From: Jatrophihabitans sp.
GTDB lineage: Bacteria > Actinomycetota > Actinomycetes > Mycobacteriales > Jatrophihabitantaceae
Direction: 5' to 3'
NCBI GenBank assembly: GCA_036389035.1
Contig: DASVQQ010000001.1
Location: 1 to 64,000 of the forward strand
Length of the DNA stretch: 64,000 nt
A program made the position numbers and the translations under genes. Below, one piece after another: positions 39,237 to 47,671 of this stretch. How positions within the stretch are numbered: the stretch's first letter is position 1; the number at the start of each line of letters is the position of its first letter. The notes below the pieces were generated by a model. That model was not told where the DNA came from, did not search any database, and was given only the letters and a program-made list of their open reading frames with translations.

Positions 39237-40022
39237 GTGCCCGAGGATCACGGCCAGCCCGGGGCGAGCTGGCTGCTGCTGGCGTCGCTGACCGTGGCCG
39301 CGGTGCTCTACCTGGCGGCCGCCCGCTCCCGGACGCGGGCCGGCGCCACCGCCTGGCCCGCTCATCGCGGCATCCTGTGGCTGCTCGGGCTCGCCACGAT
39401 CGCGACGGCGGCCCTCGGCCCGCTCGCCGACGCGGCACACCACGACTTCGCGGCGCACCTGGCCGCCCACCTGCTGGTCGGGATGCTCGCCCCGCTGCTG
39501 ATCGTGCTGTCCGCCCCCGTGACCCTGGCGCTGCGCGCGCTCGACGTGGGCCGCGCGCGTCGGGTCTCACGGTTGCTCAACAGCCGGCCCGCCCGGTTCC
39601 TGACCGACCCGGCGCCGGCGGCGATCCTCAACGTCGGCTCGCTGTGGGCGCTCTACGCGACCCCGCTCGGCGCCGCGATGCTGGGCAAGCCGGCCCTGCA
39701 CCCTCTCCTGCTGACCCACTTCTTTCTCACCGGCTACCTCTTCACCGCCTCCATCGTCGGCGTCGACCCCGCGCCGCATCGCAGGAGCTTCCGGTTGCGA
39801 CTGGTCGTGGTGGTGCTCGCCATCGCCGCCCATTCGATCCTGGCCAAGCACCTTTACGGCCACCCTCCCGCGGGGACGCCGGCCGCGGCGGCCGAAAGCG
39901 GCGCGCTGCTGATGTACTACGGCGGCGACCTGCTGGCACTCGCCCTGATCGTGCTGTTCTGCGCCCAGTGGTACCGGGCAGCGCGCCCTCCGGCGCGGCG
40001 GCCGGCTCGTCGATCGGACTGA
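39237..40022 (+). CDS. ctaG: CtaG-family (caa3_CtaG) cytochrome c oxidase assembly factor
   Basis: The 261-residue polytopic protein has about seven hydrophobic segments with conserved His in HRGILWLLG, HDFAAHLAAHLLVGMLAPLL, LLLTHFFLTGYLF, HSILAKHLYG and LMYYGGDLLALALIVLFCAQWY. These match Pfam caa3_CtaG, linked to copper delivery or assembly of cytochrome oxidase. The GTG at 39237 follows GAGGACA. The DUF2243 gene directly upstream forms a frequent pair with it. No oxidase subunit genes are in the window. Confidence 0.88.
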   Translation: MPEDHGQPGASWLLLASLTVAAVLYLAAARSRTRAGATAWPAHRGILWLLGLATIATAALGPLADAAHHDFAAHLAAHLLVGMLAPLLIVLSAPVTLALRALDVGRARRVSRLLNSRPARFLTDPAPAAILNVGSLWALYATPLGAAMLGKPALHPLLLTHFFLTGYLFTASIVGVDPAPHRRSFRLRLVVVVLAIAAHSILAKHLYGHPPAGTPAAAAESGALLMYYGGDLLALALIVLFCAQWYRAARPPARRPARRSD

Positions 40023-40147
40023 AGGCAGCCAGGGCATGGCGGGTCAGCGCGGCGCGGGGTTAGGGTGAAGACGCGGTCGCCGGTCCCGAAGTCAAGCTGT
40101 GACTCGTCCGGACCGAGCCTCAGGGCCGCTTCCCTGCGGAGGGACAC

Positions 40148-41296
40148 ATGCGAGCCATGGTGTATCGCGGGCCGTACCGGATCCGGGTCGAGGAGAAAGA
40201 CATCCCGGCCATCGAACACCCGAATGACGCGATCGTGCGGGTGAGCCTGGGCGCCATCTGCGGATCGGATCTGCACCTCTATCACGGCATGATGCCCGAC
40301 ACCCGAATCGGCATGACGTTCGGGCACGAGTTCATCGGCGTGGTGCACGAGGTCGGGCCCTCGGTGCGCAACCTCCAGCCCGGAGACCGGGTGATGGTGC
40401 CGTTCAACGTCTACTGCGGCTCGTGCTTCTTCTGCGCGCGCGGGCTCTACTCCAACTGCCACAACGTCAATCCCAACGCCACCGCGGTCGGGGGCATCTA
40501 TGGCTACTCCCACACCTGCGGCGGCTATGACGGCGGCCAGTCCGAGTTCGTCCGGGTGCCCTTCGCCGATGTCGGGCCCAGCATCATCCCCGACTGGATG
40601 GATGACGAGGATGCGGTGCTGCTGACCGACGCCCTGCCGACCGGCTACTTCGGAGCCCAGCTCGGCGACATCGTCGAGGGCGACGTGGTCGTGGTGTTCG
40701 GCGCGGGCCCGGTGGGCCTGTTCGCGGCCAAGTCGGCGTGGCTGATGGGCGCCGGCCGGGTGATCGTCATCGACCACCTGCAGTACCGGCTGGACAAGGC
40801 GCAGAGCTTCGCCCACGCCGAGACCTACAACTTCACCGAGTACGACGACATCGTGGTGGAGATGAAGAAGGCGACCGACCACCTCGGCGCGGACGTCGTC
40901 ATCGACGCGGTGGGCGCGGAGGCCGACGGCAACTTCCTGCAGCACGTGGCGGCCGCGAAGTTGAAGTTGCAGGGCGGCTCGCCGGTCGCGCTGAACTGGG
41001 CGATCGACTCGGTGCGCAAGGGCGGCACCGTTTCGGTGGTGGGCGCCTACGGCCCGATCTTCAGCGCGGTGAAGTTCGGGGACGCCGTGAACAAGGGCCT
41101 GACGCTGCGGATGAACCAGTGCCCGGTGAAGCGGCAGTGGCCCCGGCTGTTCGAGCACATCCGCAACGGCTACCTCAAGCCCAGCGACATCGTCACCCAT
41201 CGCATCCCGCTGGAGCACATCGCCGAGGGCTACCACATCTTCTCCGCCAAGCTCGATGACTGCATCAAGCCGCTCGTCGTTCCGAACGCCGCGTAG
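40148..41296 (+). CDS. Zinc-dependent alcohol dehydrogenase (formaldehyde-dehydrogenase-like MDR)
   Basis: The 382-residue MDR protein has GAICGSDLHLYHG and FGHEFIGVVHEVG at the catalytic zinc, the structural-zinc lobe CGSCFFCARGLYSNC, and a 25-residue insertion (PNATAVGGIYGYSHTCGGYDGG) typical of glutathione-independent formaldehyde dehydrogenase-like members. VVVFGAGPVGLFAAKSAW is the NAD-binding loop. The ATG follows GGAGGGACAC. The hypothetical gene downstream starts 9 bp later and is probably co-transcribed. The native substrate is unknown. Confidence 0.9.
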   Translation: MRAMVYRGPYRIRVEEKDIPAIEHPNDAIVRVSLGAICGSDLHLYHGMMPDTRIGMTFGHEFIGVVHEVGPSVRNLQPGDRVMVPFNVYCGSCFFCARGLYSNCHNVNPNATAVGGIYGYSHTCGGYDGGQSEFVRVPFADVGPSIIPDWMDDEDAVLLTDALPTGYFGAQLGDIVEGDVVVVFGAGPVGLFAAKSAWLMGAGRVIVIDHLQYRLDKAQSFAHAETYNFTEYDDIVVEMKKATDHLGADVVIDAVGAEADGNFLQHVAAAKLKLQGGSPVALNWAIDSVRKGGTVSVVGAYGPIFSAVKFGDAVNKGLTLRMNQCPVKRQWPRLFEHIRNGYLKPSDIVTHRIPLEHIAEGYHIFSAKLDDCIKPLVVPNAA

Positions 41297-41305
41297 GGAG
41301 CAATC

Positions 41306-41914
41306 ATGGTCTACACACCGGACAAGCCGTCGCTGCCGGTCTACACGCCGGACAAGCCATCGCTGCCGGTTCCGATCGACGAGCTGCGGGCCACCATTCC
41401 CGGCTGGGGAGCCGACCTGGACCCCCACGACCGCCCCTCGGTGCCGCGGGAACGCTTCGAGCCCACCGGCGCGCACTGGGACTTTCCCGAGCGCCAGCCT
41501 GAGAAGTGGCCCCGGGAGCGCTCGATCGAGCACGCCTTTCTCACCCCGGTCTTCGGCACCTCCTGCCCGCCCACCGGGCTGTCCGGAGCGATCCGCAAGT
41601 ACGCCTACCGCCGTTACAGCGAAGCGCGAGCCGCCCACTGGCTGCTCCTGATCGCCGCTGACCGGGTGAACTCCGTGGAGGCCAACCTGGCCTCGATGGT
41701 GAGCCGCCGGCCGGACAACCCGGTGACCGAGACCGGCGTCCTGAGCGAGTTCTCCCATCACGGGCTGTCCTCCCGGCTGGGCAAGAAGCGCACCGACGTC
41801 AAGCACCAGTGGCTGGACCCGATCATCGTCGGCGCTCCGTGGGCGCTGCGCGGCGTGCTCGGCTACCGGCTGGTCAGGGCCTCGGTGCGGCGCGTGCGGC
41901 GCTCGCGCGGCTAG
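41306..41914 (+). CDS. Hypothetical protein with N-terminal tandem decapeptide
   Basis: The 202-residue basic protein begins with two exact copies of VYTPDKPSLP, coded by 30-bp repeats at 41309-41368. The rest includes PSVPRERFEPTGAHWDFPER, then YAYRRYSEARAAHWLLLIAADRVNSV, and a very basic end (YRLVRASVRRVRRSRG). Conserved Trp and Arg residues suggest a folded domain, but I know no family name. It lies 9 bp after the alcohol dehydrogenase, with GGGAGC upstream. Function is unknown. Confidence 0.65.
   Translation: MVYTPDKPSLPVYTPDKPSLPVPIDELRATIPGWGADLDPHDRPSVPRERFEPTGAHWDFPERQPEKWPRERSIEHAFLTPVFGTSCPPTGLSGAIRKYAYRRYSEARAAHWLLLIAADRVNSVEANLASMVSRRPDNPVTETGVLSEFSHHGLSSRLGKKRTDVKHQWLDPIIVGAPWALRGVLGYRLVRASVRRVRRSRG
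41309..41368. repeat. 30-bp in-frame tandem duplication
   Basis: Two 30-bp units, 41309-41338 and 41339-41368, differ at two bases and encode the same ten residues, at the very start of the hypothetical gene. The silent differences suggest the duplication is not brand new. Confidence 0.9.
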
Positions 41915-41933
41915 CCCCATCCGGCGTCCCCGC

Positions 41934-42026
41934 GCCAGCGGCGCTCGGTGGGAAGCCAGCGGCGCTCGGTGGGAGGAAGCCAGCGGCGCTCGGTGGGAGG
42001 AAGCCAGCCGGCGCTCGGTGGAGAAT
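41934..42026. repeat. 24-bp tandem repeat, four copies
   Basis: GCCAGCGGCGCTCGGTGGGA-type units occur at 41934-41954 (3 bp shorter), 41955-41978, 41979-42002 and 42003-42026 (slightly changed). The last copy supplies GGTGGAG, the ribosome site of the acetyltransferase gene, so copy number could affect its expression. Confidence 0.9.
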
Positions 42027-42032
42027 GCCGGC

Positions 42033-42566
42033 ATGACCAAGCTTGTCCTGGCCCACACCGGCCAGCTCGACCCGGCCGTCCTGAGCGCGGCCCACCAGTT
42101 GCTCGACCAGGTCTTCGACGGGGAGTTGACCGAGCAGGACTGGGAGCACTGCCTCGGCGGAGTGCATGCCCTGGTGTGGGAAGGCGATGAGCTGGTCGGG
42201 CACGCCGCCCTGATCCAACGACGGCTGCTGCACAACGGCCGAGCATTGCGCACCGGCTACCTCGAAGGCGTGGGGGTGCGCGCGACGGCCCGGCGGCGCG
42301 GGCACGGCGCGACGATGATGGCGGCGTTGGAGCAACTGGCGCGCAACGCCTACGAGCTGGGAGCCCTGGGAGCCACCGAGGAGGCGGTGCCGTTCTACAC
42401 CGGCCGCGGGTGGCGTCGCTGGCAAGGACCCACCTCGGCGCTCACCCTGACCGGCGTCGTGCGGACCGAGGAGGAGGACGGCTGGATCTACGTCCTGCCG
42501 ATGTCGGCCGAGCTGGACTGGCGAGGCGAGCTGGTCTGCGATTGGCGTGACGGCGACACCTGGTGA
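42033..42566 (+). CDS. aac(2')-I: Aminoglycoside 2'-N-acetyltransferase, AAC(2')-I family
   Basis: The 177-residue GNAT protein closely follows the mycobacterial AAC(2')-I pattern. It has TEQDWEHCLGGVHALVWE at 34-51, HAALIQRRLLHNGRALRTGY, GVGVRATARRRGHG for acetyl-CoA binding, YELGALGATEEAVPFYTGRG, and the ending LVCDWRDGDTW. The family acetylates the 2'-amine of aminoglycosides such as gentamicin and is often chromosomal. The ATG at 42033 follows GGTGGAG from the repeat array. It may be intrinsic resistance or a housekeeping acetyltransferase. Confidence 0.9.
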   Translation: MTKLVLAHTGQLDPAVLSAAHQLLDQVFDGELTEQDWEHCLGGVHALVWEGDELVGHAALIQRRLLHNGRALRTGYLEGVGVRATARRRGHGATMMAALEQLARNAYELGALGATEEAVPFYTGRGWRRWQGPTSALTLTGVVRTEEEDGWIYVLPMSAELDWRGELVCDWRDGDTW

Positions 42567-42701
42567 GACGGGCGAGCGAGATCACTCCGCGCGCGGCTGA
42601 CCGGGTGACCGGCTGACCGGGTGCAACGTTTTCCGGGCCCGACGTCATCTAGGGGGTATGTCGGCACGCCCAGCTGCCGGCACGCCACCTGGAGGACCGA
42701 C

Positions 42702-43652
42702 ATGCTCACCGTCGCACGCACCGCAGTCCCGGTCGCCGTCGCAGGCTTGCTGCTCACCGCGTGCGGCGGCAGCAAGGACCGCCCAGCCCCTGTCGACACG
42801 GCGCCGATCGGGGGGACCGCGGTCGGCGCCCAGGAACCGATGGTCGGCGCCCCGGAGCCGATGGGCGGAGGAACGTCCATGGGAAGCGGGACGTCGATGG
42901 GGGGTGGGTCGATGGGGACAGGGAAACCGATGGGCCCGACAACCATTGACGCGGCGGCGGCGGTGAGCGTGTCGAGCCAGATGAGAGGAGCGCTTCCCAT
43001 GGCAGCAGCCGCGCCGGTCAGCACGCCCGCGACGTTGGACGGCCACACCATCACGACTCGTGGCGTGGGCAGGGCCAGCGGCACCCCCGACACGCTCACG
43101 ATCATGATCGGCGTCTCGACGCAGGCGTCCAGCGCCAAGGCAGCCCTGGATTCCAACAACGCCAAGAGCAACGCGCTGCTGAACCTGTTGCGATCAAGCG
43201 GCGTCGCCGCCAAGGACCTGCAGACCCGCCAGCTGAACATCCACCCGACCTACAGCGACAAGGCAACCATCACCGGATACCAGGTCGACAACATGGTGCA
43301 GGCGACGACGCGCGACATCGCCGGCGCCGGCGCGCTCATCGACGCGGCCGCCCGCGCCGTCGGAAACGCCGTGCGGGTCCAGCAGATCTCGTTCTCGGTC
43401 GGTGACGACAGCGCCCTGCGCGCCCAGGCCCGAGCCCGGGCGGTCGAGCAGGCCAAGGCCCAGGCCGCCGAGCTTGCCAAGGCGGCCGGCGTCAGCCTGG
43501 GCCGGATCCGGTCCCTCACCGAACTGATGGATCCAGGTCACTCGATCAGCTATGACATGCGCTCAGCTGCCGGGGCGGCGGAGTCGGTGCCGTTACAAGC
43601 CGGCCAGTTGGAGCTGATCGTCTCGGTCGACCTCGTCTACGACATCAGTTGA
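42702..43652 (+). CDS. SIMPL (DUF541) domain lipoprotein
   Basis: The 316-residue protein has a lipoprotein signal (VAVAGLLLTACGG), then a Met/Gly/Pro-rich low-complexity linker at about residues 45-85 (MGGGTSMGSGTSMGGGSMG). The SIMPL domain follows: TITTRGVGRASGTPDTLTI, then DLQTRQLNIHPTY, GYQVDNMVQATTRDI and ARARAVEQAKAQAAELAKAAG. SIMPL/DUF541 proteins are periplasmic or envelope oligomers of poorly known role. CTGGAGGACC precedes the ATG. Its 3' end overlaps the convergent DUF6197-like gene by 60 bp. Confidence 0.88.
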   Translation: MLTVARTAVPVAVAGLLLTACGGSKDRPAPVDTAPIGGTAVGAQEPMVGAPEPMGGGTSMGSGTSMGGGSMGTGKPMGPTTIDAAAAVSVSSQMRGALPMAAAAPVSTPATLDGHTITTRGVGRASGTPDTLTIMIGVSTQASSAKAALDSNNAKSNALLNLLRSSGVAAKDLQTRQLNIHPTYSDKATITGYQVDNMVQATTRDIAGAGALIDAAARAVGNAVRVQQISFSVGDDSALRAQARARAVEQAKAQAAELAKAAGVSLGRIRSLTELMDPGHSISYDMRSAAGAAESVPLQAGQLELIVSVDLVYDIS

Positions 43653-44228
43653 GCATCGACTGCCCTGCCGCCGGTGCGACATTCCGGCCAGCTGGCGGGC
43701 AGCTACCTGGCTGGCGGCATCGAGCAGAGCGGTGACGTCCTCGGCTCGGCGCTGAGGTTGATCGTTCCACGCGGTGAGGTCGCGGACCCGGGCCAGCCGG
43801 GTCACCGGAGACGGCCAGAAGCCGATCGGCTCGGCGCTGCCGCCGGACCACGCCTGCCAGGTCAGGTTCAGGGCGCGGTGAACCCGTTCGGTGCGGGCGG
43901 CCGGCAGGCCACCCGCGGCATGCACCACCGCGCCGACCAGGCAGGCGGCGGTGGGTTGCCGGCCGGTGATCCGGTGCAGGTCGTGCGCACCGACGAAACG
44001 CTCGCGGCCCTGCTCGTCCCGGTAGGCGAACCAGGCCCGCTGGACCCAGCCGGCAGCCACCACCCTGGCGGCGTCGGTGACCAGCGCCCGGGCCGAATGC
44101 AGCTCGACCAACAGCTCGTTGGCCCGCTCGCGCCGCAGCAGCCGGCTGCGTTCGGCCAGCCGGCGTGGAAAGCCGAGCACGGTGGGTGCGGCATCGCTCG
44201 ACAGTGATGTGGACGCGTCGATGGACAT
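43593..44228 (-). CDS. Hypothetical protein (DUF6197-like)
   Basis: The 211-residue protein has an Arg-rich helical N-terminus, then ARVVAAGWVQRAWFAYRDE, LHRITGRQPTAACLVGAVVHAAGG and a C-terminal RAEDVTALLDAASQVAARQL. This order (W..., CL.GA.., AW...) is familiar from actinobacterial DUF6197 proteins of unknown role. It overlaps the convergent SIMPL gene by 60 bp, so either the true stop region is shared or the last 20 residues are non-conserved. The upstream gap holds a 19-bp tandem repeat. Confidence 0.65.
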   Translation of the reverse strand: MSIDASTSLSSDAAPTVLGFPRRLAERSRLLRRERANELLVELHSARALVTDAARVVAAGWVQRAWFAYRDEQGRERFVGAHDLHRITGRQPTAACLVGAVVHAAGGLPAARTERVHRALNLTWQAWSGGSAEPIGFWPSPVTRLARVRDLTAWNDQPQRRAEDVTALLDAASQVAARQLAGMSHRRQGSRCSTDVVDEVDRDDQLQLAGL

Positions 44229-44251
44229 GACGACCTCCTCCCCTCCAGGGT

Positions 44252-44317
44252 GCAGCGCCCTACCCAGGACGCAACGCCCTACCCAGGACGCAACGCCCTA
44301 CCCAGGATGCAACGCCC
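44252..44317. repeat. 19-bp tandem repeat, 3.5 copies
   Basis: GCAACGCCCTACCCAGGAC units occupy 44252-44270, 44271-44289 and 44290-44308 with one base change each in the outer copies, followed by a partial unit to 44317. The array lies between the divergent DUF6197-like and methyltransferase genes, upstream of both starts. Confidence 0.9.
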
Positions 44318-44393
44318 GCCCGACGGTTCACAGTGGATCGGCTCGCTCTGACCTTCCGACCGGTCGAGTTGGCCCCGGTGGGCTCGTTGCCCC

Positions 44394-45200
44394 ATGATCA
44401 GCAGGATGGACACCGATTCGCAGTGGGTCACCAGCATGCCCGAGGTGTATGACACCTGCCTCGGGCCGGCGCTGTTCGCGCCGTACGCCCAGCACGTCGC
44501 CGCGGCGGCCGCGCGGCTGGCTCCCCGGCGAGTGCTCGAACTCGCCGCCGGCACCGGCATCCTGACGGCCGAACTCCTGCGCACTCTGCCCGACGCCGAG
44601 ATCACCGCCACCGACCTCAATCCCGCGATGGTGTCCTGGGCCGCCGGCCGGGTCCCCGGCCCGACCTGGCTGCAGGCCGACGCGCAACGACTCGAGCTGC
44701 CCGAGGGCTCCTTCGACCTGGTGGTCTGCCAGTTCGGCGTGATGTTCTTTCCGGACAAGCCGGCCGCCTTCGCCGAAGCGGCGCGGGTCCTGGAACCGGG
44801 CGCGCCGTTGCTGTTCACCGTGTGGGACGCGGTGGAGACCTCGGACTTCCCGGCGGCGATGGTCGACGGCCTCACCGCGATGCTGGGAGACGGCTCACCG
44901 GACTTCGTCGTCCGGGTGCCGCACGGCTACCACGATCCGGAGCGGATCACCGCGGACCTGCAGGCCGGTGGGCTGGTGGTCGAGGGCATCGAGCGGGTCG
45001 TGCTGCGCGGCAGCTCCACCGTTGAGGAGCTCGCCAGAGGATTCTGCCTGGGGACGCCGCTGCGCTTTGCCTTGCAGGAACGCGGCTCGCTGGAGGGCCT
45101 TACCCGCTCGCTGCGGGAGGAGATGACCGCCAGGCTGGGCGCAGGGCCGGTGGACGGCGACCTGGCGGCGTTCGTGGTGAGCGCCCGCAAGCCGTCCTAG
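44394..45200 (+). CDS. Class I SAM-dependent methyltransferase (Methyltransf_11 type)
   Basis: The 268-residue protein has VLELAAGTGILTAELL (motif I), ITATDLNPAMVSWA, LQADAQRLELPEGSFDLVVCQFGVMFF (motifs II-IV), and a UbiE-like helical cap. A stretch at the N-terminus (MPEVYDTCLGPALF) is typical of this subgroup. The start may be ATG 44394 or 44406; AGCAGG lies before the latter. It is convergent with the LamG protein gene across a good hairpin. The substrate is unknown. Confidence 0.87.
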   Translation: MISRMDTDSQWVTSMPEVYDTCLGPALFAPYAQHVAAAAARLAPRRVLELAAGTGILTAELLRTLPDAEITATDLNPAMVSWAAGRVPGPTWLQADAQRLELPEGSFDLVVCQFGVMFFPDKPAAFAEAARVLEPGAPLLFTVWDAVETSDFPAAMVDGLTAMLGDGSPDFVVRVPHGYHDPERITADLQAGGLVVEGIERVVLRGSSTVEELARGFCLGTPLRFALQERGSLEGLTRSLREEMTARLGAGPVDGDLAAFVVSARKPS

Positions 45201-45201
45201 C

Positions 45202-45231
45202 CGCCGGCAGTCCCGCTCAGGACAGCCGGCG
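45202..45231. terminator. Bidirectional hairpin between convergent genes
   Basis: CGCCGGC-A-GTCC (45202-45213) pairs with GGAC-A-GCCGGCG (45220-45231), with a 6-nt loop and one A-A mismatch. It follows the methyltransferase stop and overlaps the last codons of the LamG protein gene, so it can end both transcripts. Confidence 0.65.
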
Positions 45232-47523
45232 TCCGGAGGCGACGTAGTGCCGCTGCACCGAGGTGAGGGCGAGCACCCGGTTGTAGACGGCCACCTCGTC
45301 CAGGGTGCCGGCGAGGAACCTGCTGGTCGGTGCCAGCGGCCAACCGGTGAGGTTGTCACCGCCCATCCGCCAGTAGCCGTAGTACTGCGCGTTGGTGGCC
45401 TGGGTGTTCTGGGCGATCTTGCGGCCGTCGACGTAGAGGGTCATGCCCAGCGGTCCCTGGGTGCCGACGACGTGGTGCCACGCCCCGTTGTTGTAGCGGC
45501 CCGGGGTGGTCAGGGTGATGGCCCGGCCGGCGTGGACGCCGAACACCAGCCGCCCGTCATTGGCCAGGTAGAGGTGCTTGTCGTACTGCCGGCTGGGCAC
45601 CGGGTTGCCGTAGAGGTCCAGGCCGCCCTGCTGGTTGCCGAAGCCGAAGATGCGGCCGCCCTTGACGCTGGTGGTCTTGAACCAGGCCTCGATCGAGAAG
45701 GTGCCCGGCGAGTTCTGGCCGCGGGTGGCGGAGATGTAGCCGGTGGTGCCGTTCAGCGTGACGGCGGTGTTTCCGGCGATCGCGCCGGCGGCGTTGTAGC
45801 TGAGGCCGCCGCCGCCGAGGGTGAGGCCGCCCGGGTTCTTGGTGTTGGAGCTGTCCGCGGTGAGCGGGCTGCCCGCGTCACCGAGGCGCCAGAACAGCAC
45901 CGGGCTGTCCGGGTCGACCGCGGCCGGGTAGCCCGTGGCCGTCCTGATCACCGTGATGGTCCGGCTGGGCAGCGACCTGGGACCGACGCGAGGGCCGGAG
46001 GTCTCCTTGACGTCGGCCGTGTAGCTGTGGCTGGTGCCGACGGGCAGCGCGTCGTCGCTGAAGGTCAGCACGGGGCGCTTCCAGAACAGCGAGTTCACCG
46101 CCGCAGTGGCGATCGGCGTGCTGCCGCCGTCCCGGAAGAGCCGGACGGTCAAGTGGGTGTCATCGGTGTCCAGCGAGGTCTGGACGTAGATCGAGACCTT
46201 GCCGCCGGCCCGGGCGACCGCGGTGGGCGGGGCCGGGCGCGACGGGCTGGCCAGATCACCGGTGGCCGGGTCGAACCGGGCGAAACCCTGCTGGGGCAGG
46301 CCGTTGACGGTGGTGAACTCACCGCCGACGAACAGCTGGCTGCCGTCGGTGGCCATCACCCGCGGGCCCAGGCCGGCGTTGTTCGGACCGCCGTCGGTGT
46401 TGGGGTACCAGGTGCCCAGCAGCCCGTTCGTGGTCGAGCGTGACAGCAGGTGCCGTGACAGCCCCTTGAGTGAGCCCAGCTCGGGAAAGGCGTTCGGGTC
46501 GGCGGGCCGATCACCGCTGCAGTCGTGGGTGTGCGAACCGGTGTAGAGGATGCCGCCGATCGGCTGCACCGCCTGGGTCGCGCCCAGGCACTTGCTCTGC
46601 CAGCGCAGCGTGCCATCGTTATTGGCGGCGAACGTTCCGTCGAAGCAGCCCAGGCCCGAGCCCTCGACGCCGAAGTACGCGCCGCTGCTGTCGGTCTTGA
46701 CGGATTTGGCCTCGACGATGCAGGAGGCGGTCCGGGGCGGGATCACCGAACCGGCCGGAAACGGCAGGATCGTGCCGGTGGCGCTGTCGAGGACCGCCGC
46801 GGCGTGAGAGTCCGGGTCGCCGTTCACGCTCTGGAAGGCGCCGGCCAGGTAGAGCTTGGTGCCACCCGACGACAGCGCGAGCTGGTAGACCACGTTGTCC
46901 GCAGCGGCTGTGAAGGTCGGCAGCACCGCGCCGGTGCCCGGGTTCAGCGCGGCCAGCCGCTGCTTGGCGGCGCCGCCGGCCGAGGTGAACGAGCCGGAGA
47001 CGTAGACCGCCGAATGGGAGGCGGCGATGCTGGTCACCCGGGCGTTGGCGCCGGGGTTCCAGGAGGTCAGGACGCCGGCCGGGACAGCGGTGGTCGGGAC
47101 GGTGATGGCCGCGAGCCGGTTGCGGGCGACGCCGTTGACGGTGCTGAAGTCACCGCCGACATAGAGGGTCTTGCCGTCGGCGCTGGACTGCAGGGAGTGC
47201 ACCGGAGCGTTGACGTCGTAATTGAACGAGGTGACCAGCCGACCGGTGGCGACCTCGAACGCGGCGAGGTGGTTGCGAGCTATCTCACCCGAGCCGATGG
47301 GCCGCCCGGGCAGCCGGACGCTGGTGAATCTGCCACCGATGTAGACATTTTCCCCCACCACCGCGATGGCCGTCACCTGCCCGTTGGTCTGCCAGGTCGG
47401 CGCGACATTGGACGGCAACGGCCCCTCGATCGCGGCGGCCGGAGCGGCGCCCTGCACGAGCGAGAGGCCGGAGGCCACCAGAATGGTCGTGGCGATGCTC
47501 GCGATGAGGCGCTTAGCGCGCAT
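45217..47523 (-). CDS. Exported beta-propeller protein with C-terminal LamG domain
   Basis: The 768-residue protein has a Sec signal (LIASIATTILVASGLSLVQG, AxA site near residue 31). Propeller-like repeats of the form VYIGGRFTSV/LYVGGDFSTVNGVARNRLAA follow at about residues 45-410. A fibronectin-like segment (PAPPTAVARAGGKVSIYVQT) comes next, then a LamG/concanavalin-like domain (residues 555-760: FSIEAWFKTTS, WHHVVGTQGPLGMTLYVDG, GTLDEVAVYNRVL). It is probably surface-bound or secreted and carbohydrate- or matrix-binding. No sortase motif is seen. The stem at 47642-47663 lies upstream. Confidence 0.85.
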   Translation of the reverse strand: MRAKRLIASIATTILVASGLSLVQGAAPAAAIEGPLPSNVAPTWQTNGQVTAIAVVGENVYIGGRFTSVRLPGRPIGSGEIARNHLAAFEVATGRLVTSFNYDVNAPVHSLQSSADGKTLYVGGDFSTVNGVARNRLAAITVPTTAVPAGVLTSWNPGANARVTSIAASHSAVYVSGSFTSAGGAAKQRLAALNPGTGAVLPTFTAAADNVVYQLALSSGGTKLYLAGAFQSVNGDPDSHAAAVLDSATGTILPFPAGSVIPPRTASCIVEAKSVKTDSSGAYFGVEGSGLGCFDGTFAANNDGTLRWQSKCLGATQAVQPIGGILYTGSHTHDCSGDRPADPNAFPELGSLKGLSRHLLSRSTTNGLLGTWYPNTDGGPNNAGLGPRVMATDGSQLFVGGEFTTVNGLPQQGFARFDPATGDLASPSRPAPPTAVARAGGKVSIYVQTSLDTDDTHLTVRLFRDGGSTPIATAAVNSLFWKRPVLTFSDDALPVGTSHSYTADVKETSGPRVGPRSLPSRTITVIRTATGYPAAVDPDSPVLFWRLGDAGSPLTADSSNTKNPGGLTLGGGGLSYNAAGAIAGNTAVTLNGTTGYISATRGQNSPGTFSIEAWFKTTSVKGGRIFGFGNQQGGLDLYGNPVPSRQYDKHLYLANDGRLVFGVHAGRAITLTTPGRYNNGAWHHVVGTQGPLGMTLYVDGRKIAQNTQATNAQYYGYWRMGGDNLTGWPLAPTSRFLAGTLDEVAVYNRVLALTSVQRHYVASGRRLS

Positions 47524-47641
47524 TGTTCCCCCGTGTTGATAGGCACTTCACGGTAACCGCTGACCGCTCAACGCCCAAGCGGCAGTGCGGATGGGGGTCA
47601 GCGCCTGCTGGCTGCCCAGTTGTTAGATCCTTGCTAATAAG

Positions 47642-47663
47642 TTAACCCGCGCTGGCGGGTTAA
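47642..47663 (-). terminator. Hairpin terminator after the P450-glycosyltransferase-acyltransferase operon
   Basis: TTAACCCGC (47642-47650) and GCGGGTTAA (47655-47663) are a perfect 9-bp inverted repeat with a 4-nt loop, flanked by CTTGC and GCAAG that could extend the pairing. It is 9 bp past the P450 stop codon. Confidence 0.7.
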
Positions 47664-47671
47664 GCAAGGCG

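Noticed and set aside
39917..42253. 778-codon open frame on the minus strand
   Set aside because: Antisense to ctaG, the alcohol dehydrogenase and the hypothetical gene; its sequence is the usual His/Asp/Val-rich shadow pattern.
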